This document shows, one piece after another, positions 43,195 through 52,432 of a stretch of 64,000 nucleotides of DNA. Both the position numbers and the translations under genes were made by a program. The DNA is from Bacteroidales bacterium MB20-C3-3. Its GTDB lineage: Bacteria > Bacteroidota > Bacteroidia > Bacteroidales > UBA932. The notes beneath the pieces were generated by a model. The model did not search any database, was not told the DNA's origin, and saw only the letters and a list, made by a program, of their open reading frames with translations. Numbering within the stretch: the stretch's first letter is position 1; each line of letters begins with the position of its first letter. The stretch spans positions 806,001 through 870,000 of the forward strand of contig CP141202.1 of assembly GCA_035609245.1 (NCBI GenBank), written 5' to 3'.

Positions 43195-46131
43195 ATGGGT
43201 GTTGTAAAATTTTCATTTCAGAGAATTTTATCTTTTGTGATAATTCTCTTTGTGTTGTCTTTTTTATCTTGTAAGAAAGAGCCGGTAATTTCTTTACCCT
43301 CTCTCTCAACAACAGAGGCTTCTAGTATTACAAATGAGTCTGCTTCGAGTGGAGGGCAGATTTCAAATGATGGTGAAGCTGAAATATTATCAAGGGGGGT
43401 TTGCTGGAATACGAATCCAAATCCCACTACTGATAACGGCAAAACTTCTGATGGCAAAGGGAGTGGTTCATTCACTTCTGACGTAAGGGGGCTCTCTCCC
43501 GGTGTTAAATATTACCTTAGGGCTTATGCAACTAATTCTTTGGGAACCGCTTACGGTAATCAAATTGAGTTTTCTACCGAGTCCAGGCAGCCTGAGAAGT
43601 TTATAACAGCTTCTGTCGGGGGAACGATAACCACATACGAGTCAATTAAACTTGTGATTCCTCCTAATGCACTTACTAAAGATGGTATCGTTTCTATCGG
43701 CAGAACAGGAAACGAGCCAACAACAATGCCGAATAATCGGCTTGCCGTAACAGGAGTGCCCATTAGCCTAAAATTACCATCGGATACACTTAATAAACCG
43801 CTTATATTGTCATACCCTATTAATGAGAACATAGCTGATACAGCCTTGTATTCAGCCTATGCTTTTAATGGCACCTCTTATCTTCCATTAAAATGCAGTA
43901 TTAAAGACAAAGTTGTTACTGTTGAAATTGAGTTTAACAAGATAGGTTCAACACCTGCCGGGACTAAGAGTGTTCTTGGGTATATTACAATTATTGGTGC
44001 TATGGTATCGCAGAATGCTGCCACTCTTTTTGGAGAGATGGGTTTAAAGGAGGTCAGTATAAACAACGGAAAGATGAGTTTGTCTCAAATTAATACTCAA
44101 AACATAACTGCTGACACAAAAATTCTGTTAATGATTCATGGTTGGTGCGGATGGCCTTCTACTTGGGAGTATTTTGCTAATCTTATTATGAACGATAATA
44201 GTGTCCTGAAATATGATAAGTTGTGGACTTTTGGTTATAATTCGTCTAAGCCGATTGATGACAATGGAGAGATTCTAAAAAATTTACTTCAGCAAAATGG
44301 TAATGGTGCCGCTATTGATATAGTTGCACATAGTATGGGAGGCTTGGTTGCAAGATCCATGATTGAGAAGAAGAGTGGTGCAAATTATGTTTATAGATTG
44401 GTTACTTTAGGAACTCCTCATAATGGGTCACCTCTTGCTGCATTAAGAGATGCAATTGGGTTAATTGTAGCTAGCGGAAGTTCGCTTGCACAGCTAATGT
44501 ATAATTACGCGACAAGAGGTTTTGATGATTTATACACAAACTCGGACTTTATCAAGTCTTTAAGTACTTCTCCAAATACCAATGTGCCATACTATGTCGT
44601 TGCTTGTAAAAATAGCGTAACATCTCCTTTCATTGACGGGGAGGATGATGGAGTTGTATCTGTTGCAAGTGCGTTGGGCGTAATTAGTGCTGAGAAACCT
44701 GAAACCAATCTCATAATTCCTGTTTTTCTGGCTCATTTGGAGATGCGGGAGAGGGAAAGCATCTATCTGCAGGTAAAATCATTTTTGTTGAAGTCCAAGC
44801 CTGCGGTCAGTCTTTCTCAGATTGTTAATATAACATATAAATCTGCAAATATTACTGGAACAATAAGCAGCAATGGAGGCTATCCTATTACTGAGAGTGG
44901 GCTATACTGGGGAGAAAATTCTGATCCTCTAAATAATGGTAACAAAATAAAATTTAATAATAATACCGGACCTTTTACATCTATACTAAATGGGTTATCT
45001 CCAAGCACAAAATATTACATTGTAGCTTTTGCCAGAAATAAACTTGGGATATCGTATTCAGAAAAGATATCTTTCACTACTTCTCCTCTGCCTGCAAATT
45101 CTATCTATGTAACCTCTTTGCCACCGGGAGCAAGTATCTATTTGAACGGAGCAAATATGAATTTATTAACCCCTAATATTATTAATTCAGTCAACCCCGG
45201 AACTCATCATATTAGAGTATATAAATATGGTTATAACGAGTATAATAAAACTGTAACCCTTGAGACAGGCTCATCGGCATCTATACATGCAAACCTTGGG
45301 AATCCTTTGCCCCCTTTACCATTCTTTACAATAACAAATCCTTCTCAAAATATCAGTTACTCCCGAAATGTATTAACAGTTACCGGAACAGTTGTTTTAA
45401 AGAGTGCAACAGGTGCAACAACAGCATTTACAGGGAATAAGGCAATATTGACTTTAAACGGGGTGGATCAGGAGATTTATGTTAATAACGGAACTTTTAG
45501 CCAGGAGATTTTGATAAAATCCGGCCAAAATAAATTGAGATTAAGGGCTAATAGTCCAAACGGGGACACCGGAACTAGTGAGGAGATTGTATTCAACGGG
45601 GAATTTACAACACAAGACATTCAGATTCTGCTTAGGTGGAATAATGGAACCACTTATAGTCCAAAAGATGTAGACTTGCATGTTTTTGACTCATACAACA
45701 GACACACATACTGGCTTTGTACTGATAAATATAGTGATCACTCCGGTTATTATAATGCTATCTCTGGCATGATTCCTGGGAGTAATCTGGATTTTGACAA
45801 CATAATTGGTTATGGTCCGGAAACATTCTCTTTAAACAGGAGTACAAATACAGTGTATACTGTTAAGGTTCATTTTTACCAGGGATATGATGCTTATAAT
45901 CCCACTGATGCAAATATCCAGATAATCCTGGGTGGAACCGTACTGAAAACTTATGGTCCTTTCAGGTTTAGGAATAGTTATGCCGATACAGACACTTATT
46001 ATGAAGACCCCGACTGTTGGTGGGATGTCGTGTCGTTCCGATATATTAATGGTGAATTTACTATCGTAAATAGTGCACAGACAAATAATAATGAACACAC
46101 AAAAAAAACCTATAAAAAGGACTTAAAATAA
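43195..46131 (+). CDS. Large lipoprotein with PGAP1-like lipase domain and adhesion-type domains
   Basis: 978 residues. Lipobox FLSC at Cys26. Domains in order: a fibronectin-type segment (about 34-128), a ZU5-like segment (TASVGGTITTYESIKLVIPP, about 140-250), and an alpha/beta hydrolase domain (about 295-545). The hydrolase has ILLMIHGWCGWPSTWEY, the nucleophile in VAHSMGGLVARSM (Ser near 379), and LVTLGTPHNGSPL. Then a second fibronectin-like repeat (about 548-640), a PEGA domain (SLPPGASIYLNGANMNLL, about 640-705), an Ig-like region, and a DUF2135-like end (WNNGTTYSPKDVDLHVFD). It is probably a surface lipase or esterase; the substrate is unknown. Confidence 0.8.
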   Translation: MGVVKFSFQRILSFVIILFVLSFLSCKKEPVISLPSLSTTEASSITNESASSGGQISNDGEAEILSRGVCWNTNPNPTTDNGKTSDGKGSGSFTSDVRGLSPGVKYYLRAYATNSLGTAYGNQIEFSTESRQPEKFITASVGGTITTYESIKLVIPPNALTKDGIVSIGRTGNEPTTMPNNRLAVTGVPISLKLPSDTLNKPLILSYPINENIADTALYSAYAFNGTSYLPLKCSIKDKVVTVEIEFNKIGSTPAGTKSVLGYITIIGAMVSQNAATLFGEMGLKEVSINNGKMSLSQINTQNITADTKILLMIHGWCGWPSTWEYFANLIMNDNSVLKYDKLWTFGYNSSKPIDDNGEILKNLLQQNGNGAAIDIVAHSMGGLVARSMIEKKSGANYVYRLVTLGTPHNGSPLAALRDAIGLIVASGSSLAQLMYNYATRGFDDLYTNSDFIKSLSTSPNTNVPYYVVACKNSVTSPFIDGEDDGVVSVASALGVISAEKPETNLIIPVFLAHLEMRERESIYLQVKSFLLKSKPAVSLSQIVNITYKSANITGTISSNGGYPITESGLYWGENSDPLNNGNKIKFNNNTGPFTSILNGLSPSTKYYIVAFARNKLGISYSEKISFTTSPLPANSIYVTSLPPGASIYLNGANMNLLTPNIINSVNPGTHHIRVYKYGYNEYNKTVTLETGSSASIHANLGNPLPPLPFFTITNPSQNISYSRNVLTVTGTVVLKSATGATTAFTGNKAILTLNGVDQEIYVNNGTFSQEILIKSGQNKLRLRANSPNGDTGTSEEIVFNGEFTTQDIQILLRWNNGTTYSPKDVDLHVFDSYNRHTYWLCTDKYSDHSGYYNAISGMIPGSNLDFDNIIGYGPETFSLNRSTNTVYTVKVHFYQGYDAYNPTDANIQIILGGTVLKTYGPFRFRNSYADTDTYYEDPDCWWDVVSFRYINGEFTIVNSAQTNNNEHTKKTYKKDLK

Positions 46132-46151
46132 TAATCTTAAATTTTAATCTT

Positions 46152-46487
46152 ATGAAAAAACTTCTTTTGCTTACTTTAGTATTGTCTTCGTTGTTCTTTC
46201 TCTCTTGCCAGAAAGAGAGCATAAAACTTTCCGGCACTGAATGGAAGTCTTTTGATGTTGATACTCGTTATGAAGAGTATATTTTAATTAAATTCAAAAC
46301 AACTACATTTGAGATGTGGTATAAGGATATTGGAGATCCCATATTTATGGGATATCAAGGAATATATACTACAACAGACAATACTCTTACCTTGATGAAG
46401 GACGGGAATGAGCTTGTTGGAGTTATTAATAAAAACATTTTAACTTTTTCAGAAGACGGGGAGATATATACATTTACTAAGCAGTAG
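46152..46487 (+). CDS. Small lipoprotein of unknown function
   Basis: 111 residues with lipobox LSC (Cys19) in MKKLLLLTLVLSSLFFLSCQ. The rest is a predicted small beta-rich fold (YTTTDNTLTLMKDGNELVG), resembling lipocalin-like DUF families of Bacteroidota, but I do not recognise it. It lies 20 bases after the lipase gene and ends the operon before a terminator. Confidence 0.7.
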   Translation: MKKLLLLTLVLSSLFFLSCQKESIKLSGTEWKSFDVDTRYEEYILIKFKTTTFEMWYKDIGDPIFMGYQGIYTTTDNTLTLMKDGNELVGVINKNILTFSEDGEIYTFTKQ

Positions 46488-46537
46488 ATATAAGGTAGTA
46501 CCTGGTGCTTTTCATCAACATTATTGTTAAATAAAGA

Positions 46538-46564
46538 AGAGAGCCTCGCGGCTCTCTTTTTTAT
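46538..46564. terminator. Rho-independent terminator, bidirectional
   Basis: AGAGAGCC-TCGC-GGCTCTCT forms a perfect 8-bp stem followed by T7 on the plus strand and a T-rich run on the minus strand. It lies between the convergent genes 46152-46487 (+) and 46591-47850 (-). Confidence 0.93.
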
Positions 46565-46590
46565 TCACACTGATTCTTAATTTTTTTTCT

Positions 46591-47850
46591 TTATTGTTTA
46601 TTATTAATCGATTCTTCCATTTTCCTAACACTTCTCTGAATAGAAAGAAATGCCAGGAAAGTTCCTACAAATACAATCAAAATAATGCCCAAGCCTATTC
46701 CGGCTATACTTTTCATTCTAAGATTTTCCTTAGTTAACTTTCTAGAACTATACTCCATTTGTGCAATTATCTGATCCTCTTCAAATTTTTCATCTATTTG
46801 CCTCACTAATTCTTCATAATCAGTATCAATTTGCCTGATTTTCATATTTCTTGCATCATTCTTTCTAGCAAAAACAATATAATATTGAGAAAGTATGGTT
46901 GCCTGATTTTTGGGATCAATCTGACTTAACATTTGTATAAAAAGATCTGTAGCATCTTTCAATAAATTAATGTTACCATCAAAATGTCTATTGTAACCAT
47001 TTATCATTAAACTTAATGTTTGGTATTGCTGAGCAGGAGCAAATTTATCAGCTATGCTTGTAACATATTCAATAAAAGATATACCATCGGCCCTCCTGTT
47101 ACAAAAATTTAAAAGCATTCCAATTATCTTTATATTGTCATCAATATTAAGATCAATTTTTTTTGTAATTGGCACTATCGCATTCAAAGCATTGTTATTT
47201 AAAGAGAAGTCCTTTATAACATTAGAAGTAATTTGATCAAGAGACTGAATCCTTTTGCTTTCAGGAATGTTTTTCAGAAAATTAACATAACTCTTAAGTT
47301 GATCTCTTTTTAAGTAATAATTATTGGCATTAGTTTTAACATATGAGCTGTTTATTCTATCCATTAACCCCTCTTTTGTTATAACCCATTTGCGATAAAT
47401 TTCTCTTTGATAGAATTCCCAGTATGCTTCTCCCTTAGGGTATATATAGTGTCCTTCACCTTCCCATTTATATTTTGAGGGAGGAATAAGTATCTTTAAA
47501 GTATCAACAACAGCATCATATTCTGTTTTTCCTCTCAAATCCTCTTGGGGTTTAACTTCTTTAGTCTCTTCCTGTATTTCTGTTTCTGCAGCATAACTTG
47601 GTTGAGCTGGTGGTAGTTTTTTTATAATTAATTCATTTAATGAAACAGAAACAGGTGAAGGGTATTCTACCTTCTCAGGATAAGGTGTCTTTTCAACCTT
47701 TGGTGATGAAGGAGGTATAAGCCCCCATAAGAAAACCAATAACGAAATAACAATGGCGATGGATGCTAGTGCAATAATCAGATGCCAGATTATAAGTGAA
47801 ACATTGAATACATATTTGTTTTCAATTTTGGTAAAATAGTTAGTTTTCAT
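46591..47850 (-). CDS. Two-helix membrane protein of unknown function
   Basis: 419 residues. One membrane helix near the N-terminus (about 17-44, SLIIWHLIIALASIAIVISL) and one near the C-terminus (about 378-402) enclose a 330-residue soluble part. That part starts with a Pro-rich linker (SSPKVEKTPYPEKVEYPSP) and continues mostly helical. The short tail RSVRKMEESINNKQ is cytoplasmic if both helices span. No known domain is seen. It is the last gene of a minus-strand group that begins at 51615. Confidence 0.65.
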   Translation of the reverse strand: MKTNYFTKIENKYVFNVSLIIWHLIIALASIAIVISLLVFLWGLIPPSSPKVEKTPYPEKVEYPSPVSVSLNELIIKKLPPAQPSYAAETEIQEETKEVKPQEDLRGKTEYDAVVDTLKILIPPSKYKWEGEGHYIYPKGEAYWEFYQREIYRKWVITKEGLMDRINSSYVKTNANNYYLKRDQLKSYVNFLKNIPESKRIQSLDQITSNVIKDFSLNNNALNAIVPITKKIDLNIDDNIKIIGMLLNFCNRRADGISFIEYVTSIADKFAPAQQYQTLSLMINGYNRHFDGNINLLKDATDLFIQMLSQIDPKNQATILSQYYIVFARKNDARNMKIRQIDTDYEELVRQIDEKFEEDQIIAQMEYSSRKLTKENLRMKSIAGIGLGIILIVFVGTFLAFLSIQRSVRKMEESINNKQ

Positions 47851-47895
47851 TTGCTTATGTTTAAACTGATTTATAACAAGTTTTTAATAAGGGCA

Positions 47896-49350
47896 TTACA
47901 ATGTTCCTGTCATAATACCTAGAAACCCTATCCCCACAAGAAGGGCAACTCCCCCAATACCTTTAAGAACCCTATTCGTTGTTTTGTTTGCACCATATCT
48001 CTCTTGGACTACCCTCCTGCCATTTTTATAAACGCCAGCTACTTTTGGCTTTCCATTAGCATAATTTTCGTGAAAAGCTCCATTCTTCTGATTAAGAGAG
48101 TACAAGTAAGAACTTATTTCGAGTCCATTGTTGTAATTTGATTCTGAAACTATACCTCCCCTTTCATCATAGACAAAATATTGTCCGTCTACTACTTTAC
48201 CATTTTTATATTTCATTGAACTAAGTACCTGTCCGTTTTTATGCCATTTTGTGTGACTTCCTTCTATTAAGGAATTTGCAAGGAATTTTTCCTCTTTATT
48301 CTGGCCGTTATCATACCACTCTTTGAAGTCTCCATTTATATTTTCTCCTTTGTTAAATACAATTTCAGATTTCTTAGAGCCATTGCTATAGTATGCTTTC
48401 CAGAGACCCTCTTTCAAGTTATTATCAAATTCACCCTCCTCCCACGATTTATCTGAAAAAGTAACGATAAATTTCCCATTCTTAACTCCAGATGTCCATT
48501 GCCCTTTGTATAATATTCTGCCATCCAGGAGCACACCATTTCCGTTTATTTTATCATTAGAAAACTCACCTTCCCATAACAGTTCTCCATATGAATTATA
48601 TTCTTTTCCAAATCCCTCCCGAATATCATCTTTATATTCTCCTTCAAAAGAGATTTGTCCATTAGAGAATCTCTCAATCCAAAGCCCATTTTTACGATTA
48701 TTTATAATTTTTCCCTCCTCTTTTTTGATATTTGAGCTATAATCATGATAGACGGTAAGTATTTTTTCAACAGTATTATACTTTGATTGAATTACCCCCG
48801 ATCTTGCTTTAATCTCGATTATCTGAATTCCTTTATCGTCGTATTCTGAATAAGTTCCATCCTTAATTTTATCATCGAGATAATCAATAGCTAATTTAAA
48901 TTGTCCATTTTCATAGTACTCCGAGCATAATCCAACTTTTTTCCCCAGCTTATAAATAGATTTTTTATTAATTTTCCCATTGTGATAAAATTCGATAAAT
49001 TCTCCATCAAGTACATCCTGCCTGAAATTGGCTAATATTCGTTTTGTGCCGTTTTCATAGTAATCGATATGCAATCCATCTCTTAGTCCATTAATGAAGA
49101 GTCCTTCAAATTTTGTATTTCCGTTATCAAAATACTCTGTAAAATTTCCGTTTTTCAGGCCATTTCTAAATTGTCCCAGCGCTTTCTTTGTCTTTATATC
49201 AAAAAGAATTCCTGTAAATAATTCATTATCTACATAAGCCCTACCATTTCTGTAAGTAATATCATTAACTGTTGCCGGTTTTAAGTCTTGCTGAGCTGCA
49301 GCGGGGCATTCTAAAAGAAATACCATTAATATTGTAAATATTAGTCTCAT
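47896..49350 (-). CDS. Secreted MORN-repeat (YwqK-like) protein
   Basis: 484 residues with a signal peptide (MRLIFTILMVFLLECPAAAQ) and at least fifteen MORN-type repeats of the pattern G-x-Y-x-N-G-x2-x-x-G, for example FTEYFDNGNTKFEGLFINGL and WKAYYSNGSKKSEIVFNKG. A hydrophobic C-terminal helix (LKGIGGVALLVGIGFLGIM) may anchor it. Databases often name such proteins YwqK-type antitoxins, but here a structural or envelope role is as likely; there is no toxin gene alongside. Confidence 0.82.
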   Translation of the reverse strand: MRLIFTILMVFLLECPAAAQQDLKPATVNDITYRNGRAYVDNELFTGILFDIKTKKALGQFRNGLKNGNFTEYFDNGNTKFEGLFINGLRDGLHIDYYENGTKRILANFRQDVLDGEFIEFYHNGKINKKSIYKLGKKVGLCSEYYENGQFKLAIDYLDDKIKDGTYSEYDDKGIQIIEIKARSGVIQSKYNTVEKILTVYHDYSSNIKKEEGKIINNRKNGLWIERFSNGQISFEGEYKDDIREGFGKEYNSYGELLWEGEFSNDKINGNGVLLDGRILYKGQWTSGVKNGKFIVTFSDKSWEEGEFDNNLKEGLWKAYYSNGSKKSEIVFNKGENINGDFKEWYDNGQNKEEKFLANSLIEGSHTKWHKNGQVLSSMKYKNGKVVDGQYFVYDERGGIVSESNYNNGLEISSYLYSLNQKNGAFHENYANGKPKVAGVYKNGRRVVQERYGANKTTNRVLKGIGGVALLVGIGFLGIMTGTL

Positions 49351-49400
49351 AGCTATTAAGTATTAAGTTAAAAAATATTGTTATTAAGATATATTGTGAT

Positions 49401-49919
49401 TTAAACTTTAGTTTCCATCAACCCCTCTTGAATCTTAAGCCATCCGAAAACGCTTACAATTAAAATTACTATTGAGAAGAATGACACTATCAATCCTGTC
49501 ATCGGGAAAAGGTCTATGAAATTCACAAAGCCGGCGCCTATGGAAGCGCCTAAAAGCAGACCCGCTCCGTTGATTCCGTTAACTCCGATAACTGCCGATT
49601 GTTTTAAAGAGACAAATGCCATTATTTGCATTATGTAGGCGATTATGAACAGAATTCCGGTAAGTATTCCGGTCAAGGGGAAGAAATTTATTAAACCGGC
49701 AACTATTGATAATATTACGGAATTAAAAAGCAAACTCATCCCTTTGTTTCCCGGCTCGTCCAAATTTGTTTTTAATCTGGACAGGCCGATAAGCATCATT
49801 ATCAGCCCAAAGAGTGTTATGATTTTAAGCTGCCACACATCGGCAATGAATATGAAATACTGCAATAGTGTTCCTACCAGTACATATGATACTGCTATAA
49901 CTTTATCTTTCGTTTCCAT
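49401..49919 (-). CDS. Small integral membrane protein of unknown function
   Basis: 172 residues with about five hydrophobic helices (VIAVSYVLVGTLLQYFIFIA; IITLFGLIMMLIGL; LLFNSVILSIVAGLINFF and others). Two similar blocks, LINFFPLTGILTGILFII and FVNFIDLFPMTGLIVSFFS, suggest an internal duplication. Family not recognised. It lies 12 bases before the porin-like gene's end, in the same direction, so the two are probably co-transcribed. Confidence 0.65.
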   Translation of the reverse strand: METKDKVIAVSYVLVGTLLQYFIFIADVWQLKIITLFGLIMMLIGLSRLKTNLDEPGNKGMSLLFNSVILSIVAGLINFFPLTGILTGILFIIAYIMQIMAFVSLKQSAVIGVNGINGAGLLLGASIGAGFVNFIDLFPMTGLIVSFFSIVILIVSVFGWLKIQEGLMETKV

Positions 49920-49931
49920 ACTATAGTATTA

Positions 49932-50456
49932 TTAAAAGTTTACTCCTATTCGCAAATTAATAAGATTGGGGGACTCATAAGCCCTTAAATCGGTTTCAGT
50001 GAAATACTGAAACTGAAGTGCTATATTTAAGAAATTAAGGAGTTTAACTCCAACAATGGGCGAGATTGTAAAAAGAGGATCTATTTTGTTTTTTGCAAAG
50101 AGTGCCAATCCTGTTTTTAAGCCGGCATAGAAAATATTTCCAAAATAATAGTTGGCGCCTAATGTGACTGGAATTATACCAAAACCGTCGTTTAAATCGA
50201 CAAAACTGTCTGAAAAATACATCAAGCCTGTATTGAAATTCACCCCAACCTGAGGTAACAGTCTGTACTCGGCATTTAAATCTAATCCTAATGATGGAAA
50301 TTCATCTGAATAGTAGGAGGTAGACACAATACCAACTCCAATGTTAAGGCCAACTCCAAATGAGAGTTTTTTAATGTTTGAGGATGATTGCGCATTTGAG
50401 GAATTTACAAATAAGAGGAGCAGAACAGTGGAAATTAAAGCAAGTTTAGTTTTCAT
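49932..50456 (-). CDS. Outer-membrane beta-barrel protein (porin family)
   Basis: 174 residues with a signal peptide (MKTKLALISTVLLLLFVNSSNA). Alternating hydrophobic strands such as LSFGVGLNIGVGIVSTSYY, VGVNFNTGLMYF, VTLGANYYFGNIFYAGLKTG end with an aromatic C-terminal strand (LINLRIGVNF) ending in Phe, the outer-membrane assembly signal. This fits an eight-stranded OMP_b-brl barrel. A family 4 element lies upstream. Confidence 0.78.
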   Translation of the reverse strand: MKTKLALISTVLLLLFVNSSNAQSSSNIKKLSFGVGLNIGVGIVSTSYYSDEFPSLGLDLNAEYRLLPQVGVNFNTGLMYFSDSFVDLNDGFGIIPVTLGANYYFGNIFYAGLKTGLALFAKNKIDPLFTISPIVGVKLLNFLNIALQFQYFTETDLRAYESPNLINLRIGVNF

Positions 50457-50558
50457 AGTGTAAGTTTTTGGTTAGAAGTTTAATGAATAATAAATGGATA
50501 TTCCTTTATTATTATTTCAAATGCATATTATATTGTTTTATTAAGCTGCTTTACAAAA

Positions 50559-50630
50559 CGGAGCCGAACGGCTATTTTCAAGAGAGCAGGTGGAAACTGA
50601 AAATCAGCTATTAAAATTAATAATATTTAT
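50559..50630 (-). promoter_or_regulatory. Family 4 upstream element (copy B)
   Basis: On the minus strand it reads AATATTATTAATTTTAATAG, CTGATTTTCAGTTTCC..., GAAAATAGCCGTTCGGCTCC. The last part contains the small stem AGCCG/CGGCT. It lies 103 bases before the start codon at 50456. Confidence 0.65.
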
Positions 50631-50726
50631 TTCTATAACGAATATTTCCAACCTACTATTTATCACGAAATTGTAAAATATTCCATTTTATACTTTATTG
50701 TGATTTAGAATATTATATTATGATCT

Positions 50727-51329
50727 TTAGTTGGCACCTCTTGTTACTACTATTTGAAAGGAATCTTGCTCTAAAAATTTATAAGGATGAAAAGGCTTGT
50801 CAATTTCAAATCCAGTTAAGAAGAATGGAGATACTTTTCTGTAAATTATCCAAACTAATTCGGAACAGTATATCTGAGACTGGTCTCTGTTATTAAAGTC
50901 ATAATCAAAAGGGACATTTAAATGTCTGAATCTGGAAATTTCTTCAGACAATATCTCTTTTTCGGTCTGATTTAAATTCGACAATCTAAGCACAGTGTAT
51001 TTATTCACATCACTTAAATCAATAAACTTTTGAATTTCATCATATCTTATACCATTCTCTTTTGTCCCATCCGGAGTTGAATGCAAGACAAATATTTTAT
51101 TATTCTCACATATTAATATACCTATATGGGAGTAATTATCCAACGAGAAATTATTTATATTTATTAACCTGCTATAAAAAGATTGGCCGCAAGTTATTAT
51201 TATATCATAACTTTTGAAATAGGTAATATCATTCTCATTTATCTCAATTTTGTGATTTTTTAAACTGAAGATAAATAGAAAAACAAACAAAATGATGGAT
51301 GTAACTAAACTAGTTTTTAGCGGTTGCAT
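50727..51329 (-). CDS. YiiX/YebB-like permuted NlpC/P60 cysteine peptidase
   Basis: 200 residues with an N-terminal membrane anchor (SLVTSIILFVFLFIFSL). The permuted papain-like fold is indicated by DIIITCGQSFYSRLI, the catalytic-type His in NYSHIGILICENNKIFVLHS, and the Cys in QIYCSELVWIIYRKV. Members act as amidases or peptidases on the cell envelope, or on lipids. The start overlaps the upstream gene (51310-51615) by 20 bases. Confidence 0.77.
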   Translation of the reverse strand: MQPLKTSLVTSIILFVFLFIFSLKNHKIEINENDITYFKSYDIIITCGQSFYSRLININNFSLDNYSHIGILICENNKIFVLHSTPDGTKENGIRYDEIQKFIDLSDVNKYTVLRLSNLNQTEKEILSEEISRFRHLNVPFDYDFNNRDQSQIYCSELVWIIYRKVSPFFLTGFEIDKPFHPYKFLEQDSFQIVVTRGAN

Positions 51330-51615
51330 TCATTGAATCAATGATATAACCTAATATCGCACCAATAATTCCAAAAACAACTACTCCAAAAAAGACATTA
51401 ATAGCTAAATCGCCTTCACTTAAAATATCTCCAAAGTTTTCCATGTACCCACCAATTCCACCAACTTTTGCTCTTACCATTTCTGATTGAAAATAGTAGC
51501 TCAATGGAATGCCAATTAGAGCACCCACAATAGCAAGTAAAGTAGTCATTTTTCTGTTTGATCCAGCACCACTCTGTTCTTCTGGTGTTTGAATTTGATT
51601 ATCTTCTGTTCCCAT
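51310..51615 (-). CDS. Small membrane protein of unknown function
   Basis: 101 residues with two hydrophobic helices (MTTLLAIVGALIGIPLSYYF; LAINVFFGVVVFGIIGAILG) separated by a 30-residue loop. The N-terminal 22 residues are polar. Family not recognised. First gene of the minus-strand group and translationally coupled to the peptidase gene by overlap. A family 4 element lies 49 bases upstream. Confidence 0.65.
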   Translation of the reverse strand: MGTEDNQIQTPEEQSGAGSNRKMTTLLAIVGALIGIPLSYYFQSEMVRAKVGGIGGYMENFGDILSEGDLAINVFFGVVVFGIIGAILGYIIDSMNATAKN

Positions 51616-51663
51616 AACAAACCATTTTTATTGTGTTTATAAAATGTAAATTCAACTTAAAAG

Positions 51664-51734
51664 ATGGAGCCGACCGGCTATTTTCATGAGAGCGATTGAG
51701 TACTGAAAATCAGACATTAAAATTAATAATATTA
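51664..51734 (-). promoter_or_regulatory. Family 4 upstream element (copy C)
   Basis: On the minus strand: AATATTATTAATTTTAATGT, CTGATTTTCAGTACTC.., GAAAATAGCCGGTCGGCTCC, closely matching copy B. It lies 49 bases before the start at 51615 and 39 bases before the divergent gene at 51773. Confidence 0.65.
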
Positions 51735-51772
51735 TTTTATCAATTTGCTATATTTAAAATAAATTTCATTTT

Positions 51773-52198
51773 ATGCTCATTCGTGTTACATCTAAACTTT
51801 TGACCATTTCCAGAATTAGTGCTGAAAGGTGCGATTCGCTGCCGGCTGAGGGGTTCCCGGGCGAGTGGTACGCAAATCTGTATCCTGCTTTTCAGGCCGA
51901 TACGGATTGTACTATTTATGCCACTTCAAGCCGAAGTCTTCTTGCTGTGATGTCTCAGATGGGGATTAGTATTGAGAGCGCATTCTGGGACTTGCGCGAC
52001 TCTGTTGGCTGGGACCCTGACTGGGATCCCGCCGATTCAGATTTTGTTTCTCTTGAAAACCGATATCTTGACTATCTCATTGGTGGCCAGACAGCTAAAC
52101 AACGCGGGGAAATGTATGTTAGCGCCAGAGAGCTGCTTGAGCACCTTGCCGTGCCCGGACACCTTGCCGGGCACCTTGCCACAGTTTTTGGCAAGTGA
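51773..52198 (+). CDS. Hypothetical protein ending in a REP-encoded tail (possibly DUF6933-like)
   Basis: 141 residues, acidic. The opening MLIRVTSKLL and PGEWYANLYPAFQADTDCTI, YATSSRSLLAVM have the look of DUF6933 proteins, but I am not sure. The last part [18 protein letters not shown] is encoded by two partial and one full copy of the family 1 outer end; the stop TGA belongs to repeat (f). The original C-terminus was therefore replaced or extended. Confidence 0.55.
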   Translation: MLIRVTSKLLTISRISAERCDSLPAEGFPGEWYANLYPAFQADTDCTIYATSSRSLLAVMSQMGISIESAFWDLRDSVGWDPDWDPADSDFVSLENRYLDYLIGGQTAKQRGEMYVSARELLEHLAVPGHLAGHLATVFGK

Positions 52199-52310
52199 TT
52201 ATATATCTGATATTTGAGAAGAGCATTTTCTTGACAGCATCTTCGTTTTGCAAAAAATGGTTGCAGCAAATAGCTCTATATCTGATACTTGCCAAAAACT
52301 GTGACAAGGT
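52173..52310. repeat. Family 1 REPIN-like unit (f), 138 bp
   Basis: Complete unit with inverted halves; two extra outer-end fragments CACCTTGCC lie directly before it (52142 and 52160). The left half is the 3' end of the gene 51773-52198. The right half has CTGTGACAAGGT, one change from the consensus. Confidence 0.93.
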
Positions 52311-52328
52311 CTCTCGGCCGGGCTGCAC

Positions 52329-52432
52329 AAGTTATTTCCCGCAGCGGAAGGGCGGGTTATTTCCCGCTCATTTCGCAAGCCCTTTATGGGCTTGAGGCGC
52401 GCGGGAATAACCCGGGCTGCGAGAATAACTTC
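52329..52432. repeat. Family 2 nested-hairpin unit (copy B), 104 bp
   Basis: Nearly identical to copies A and C; starts 18 bases after unit (f). Changes in the loop (CCCTTTATGGG) keep the short stem. Confidence 0.92.

Noticed and set aside
47896-49350. MORN protein as antitoxin of a toxin-antitoxin pair
   Set aside because: Database naming (YwqK-like) suggests this, but there is a signal peptide and no toxin-like neighbour.
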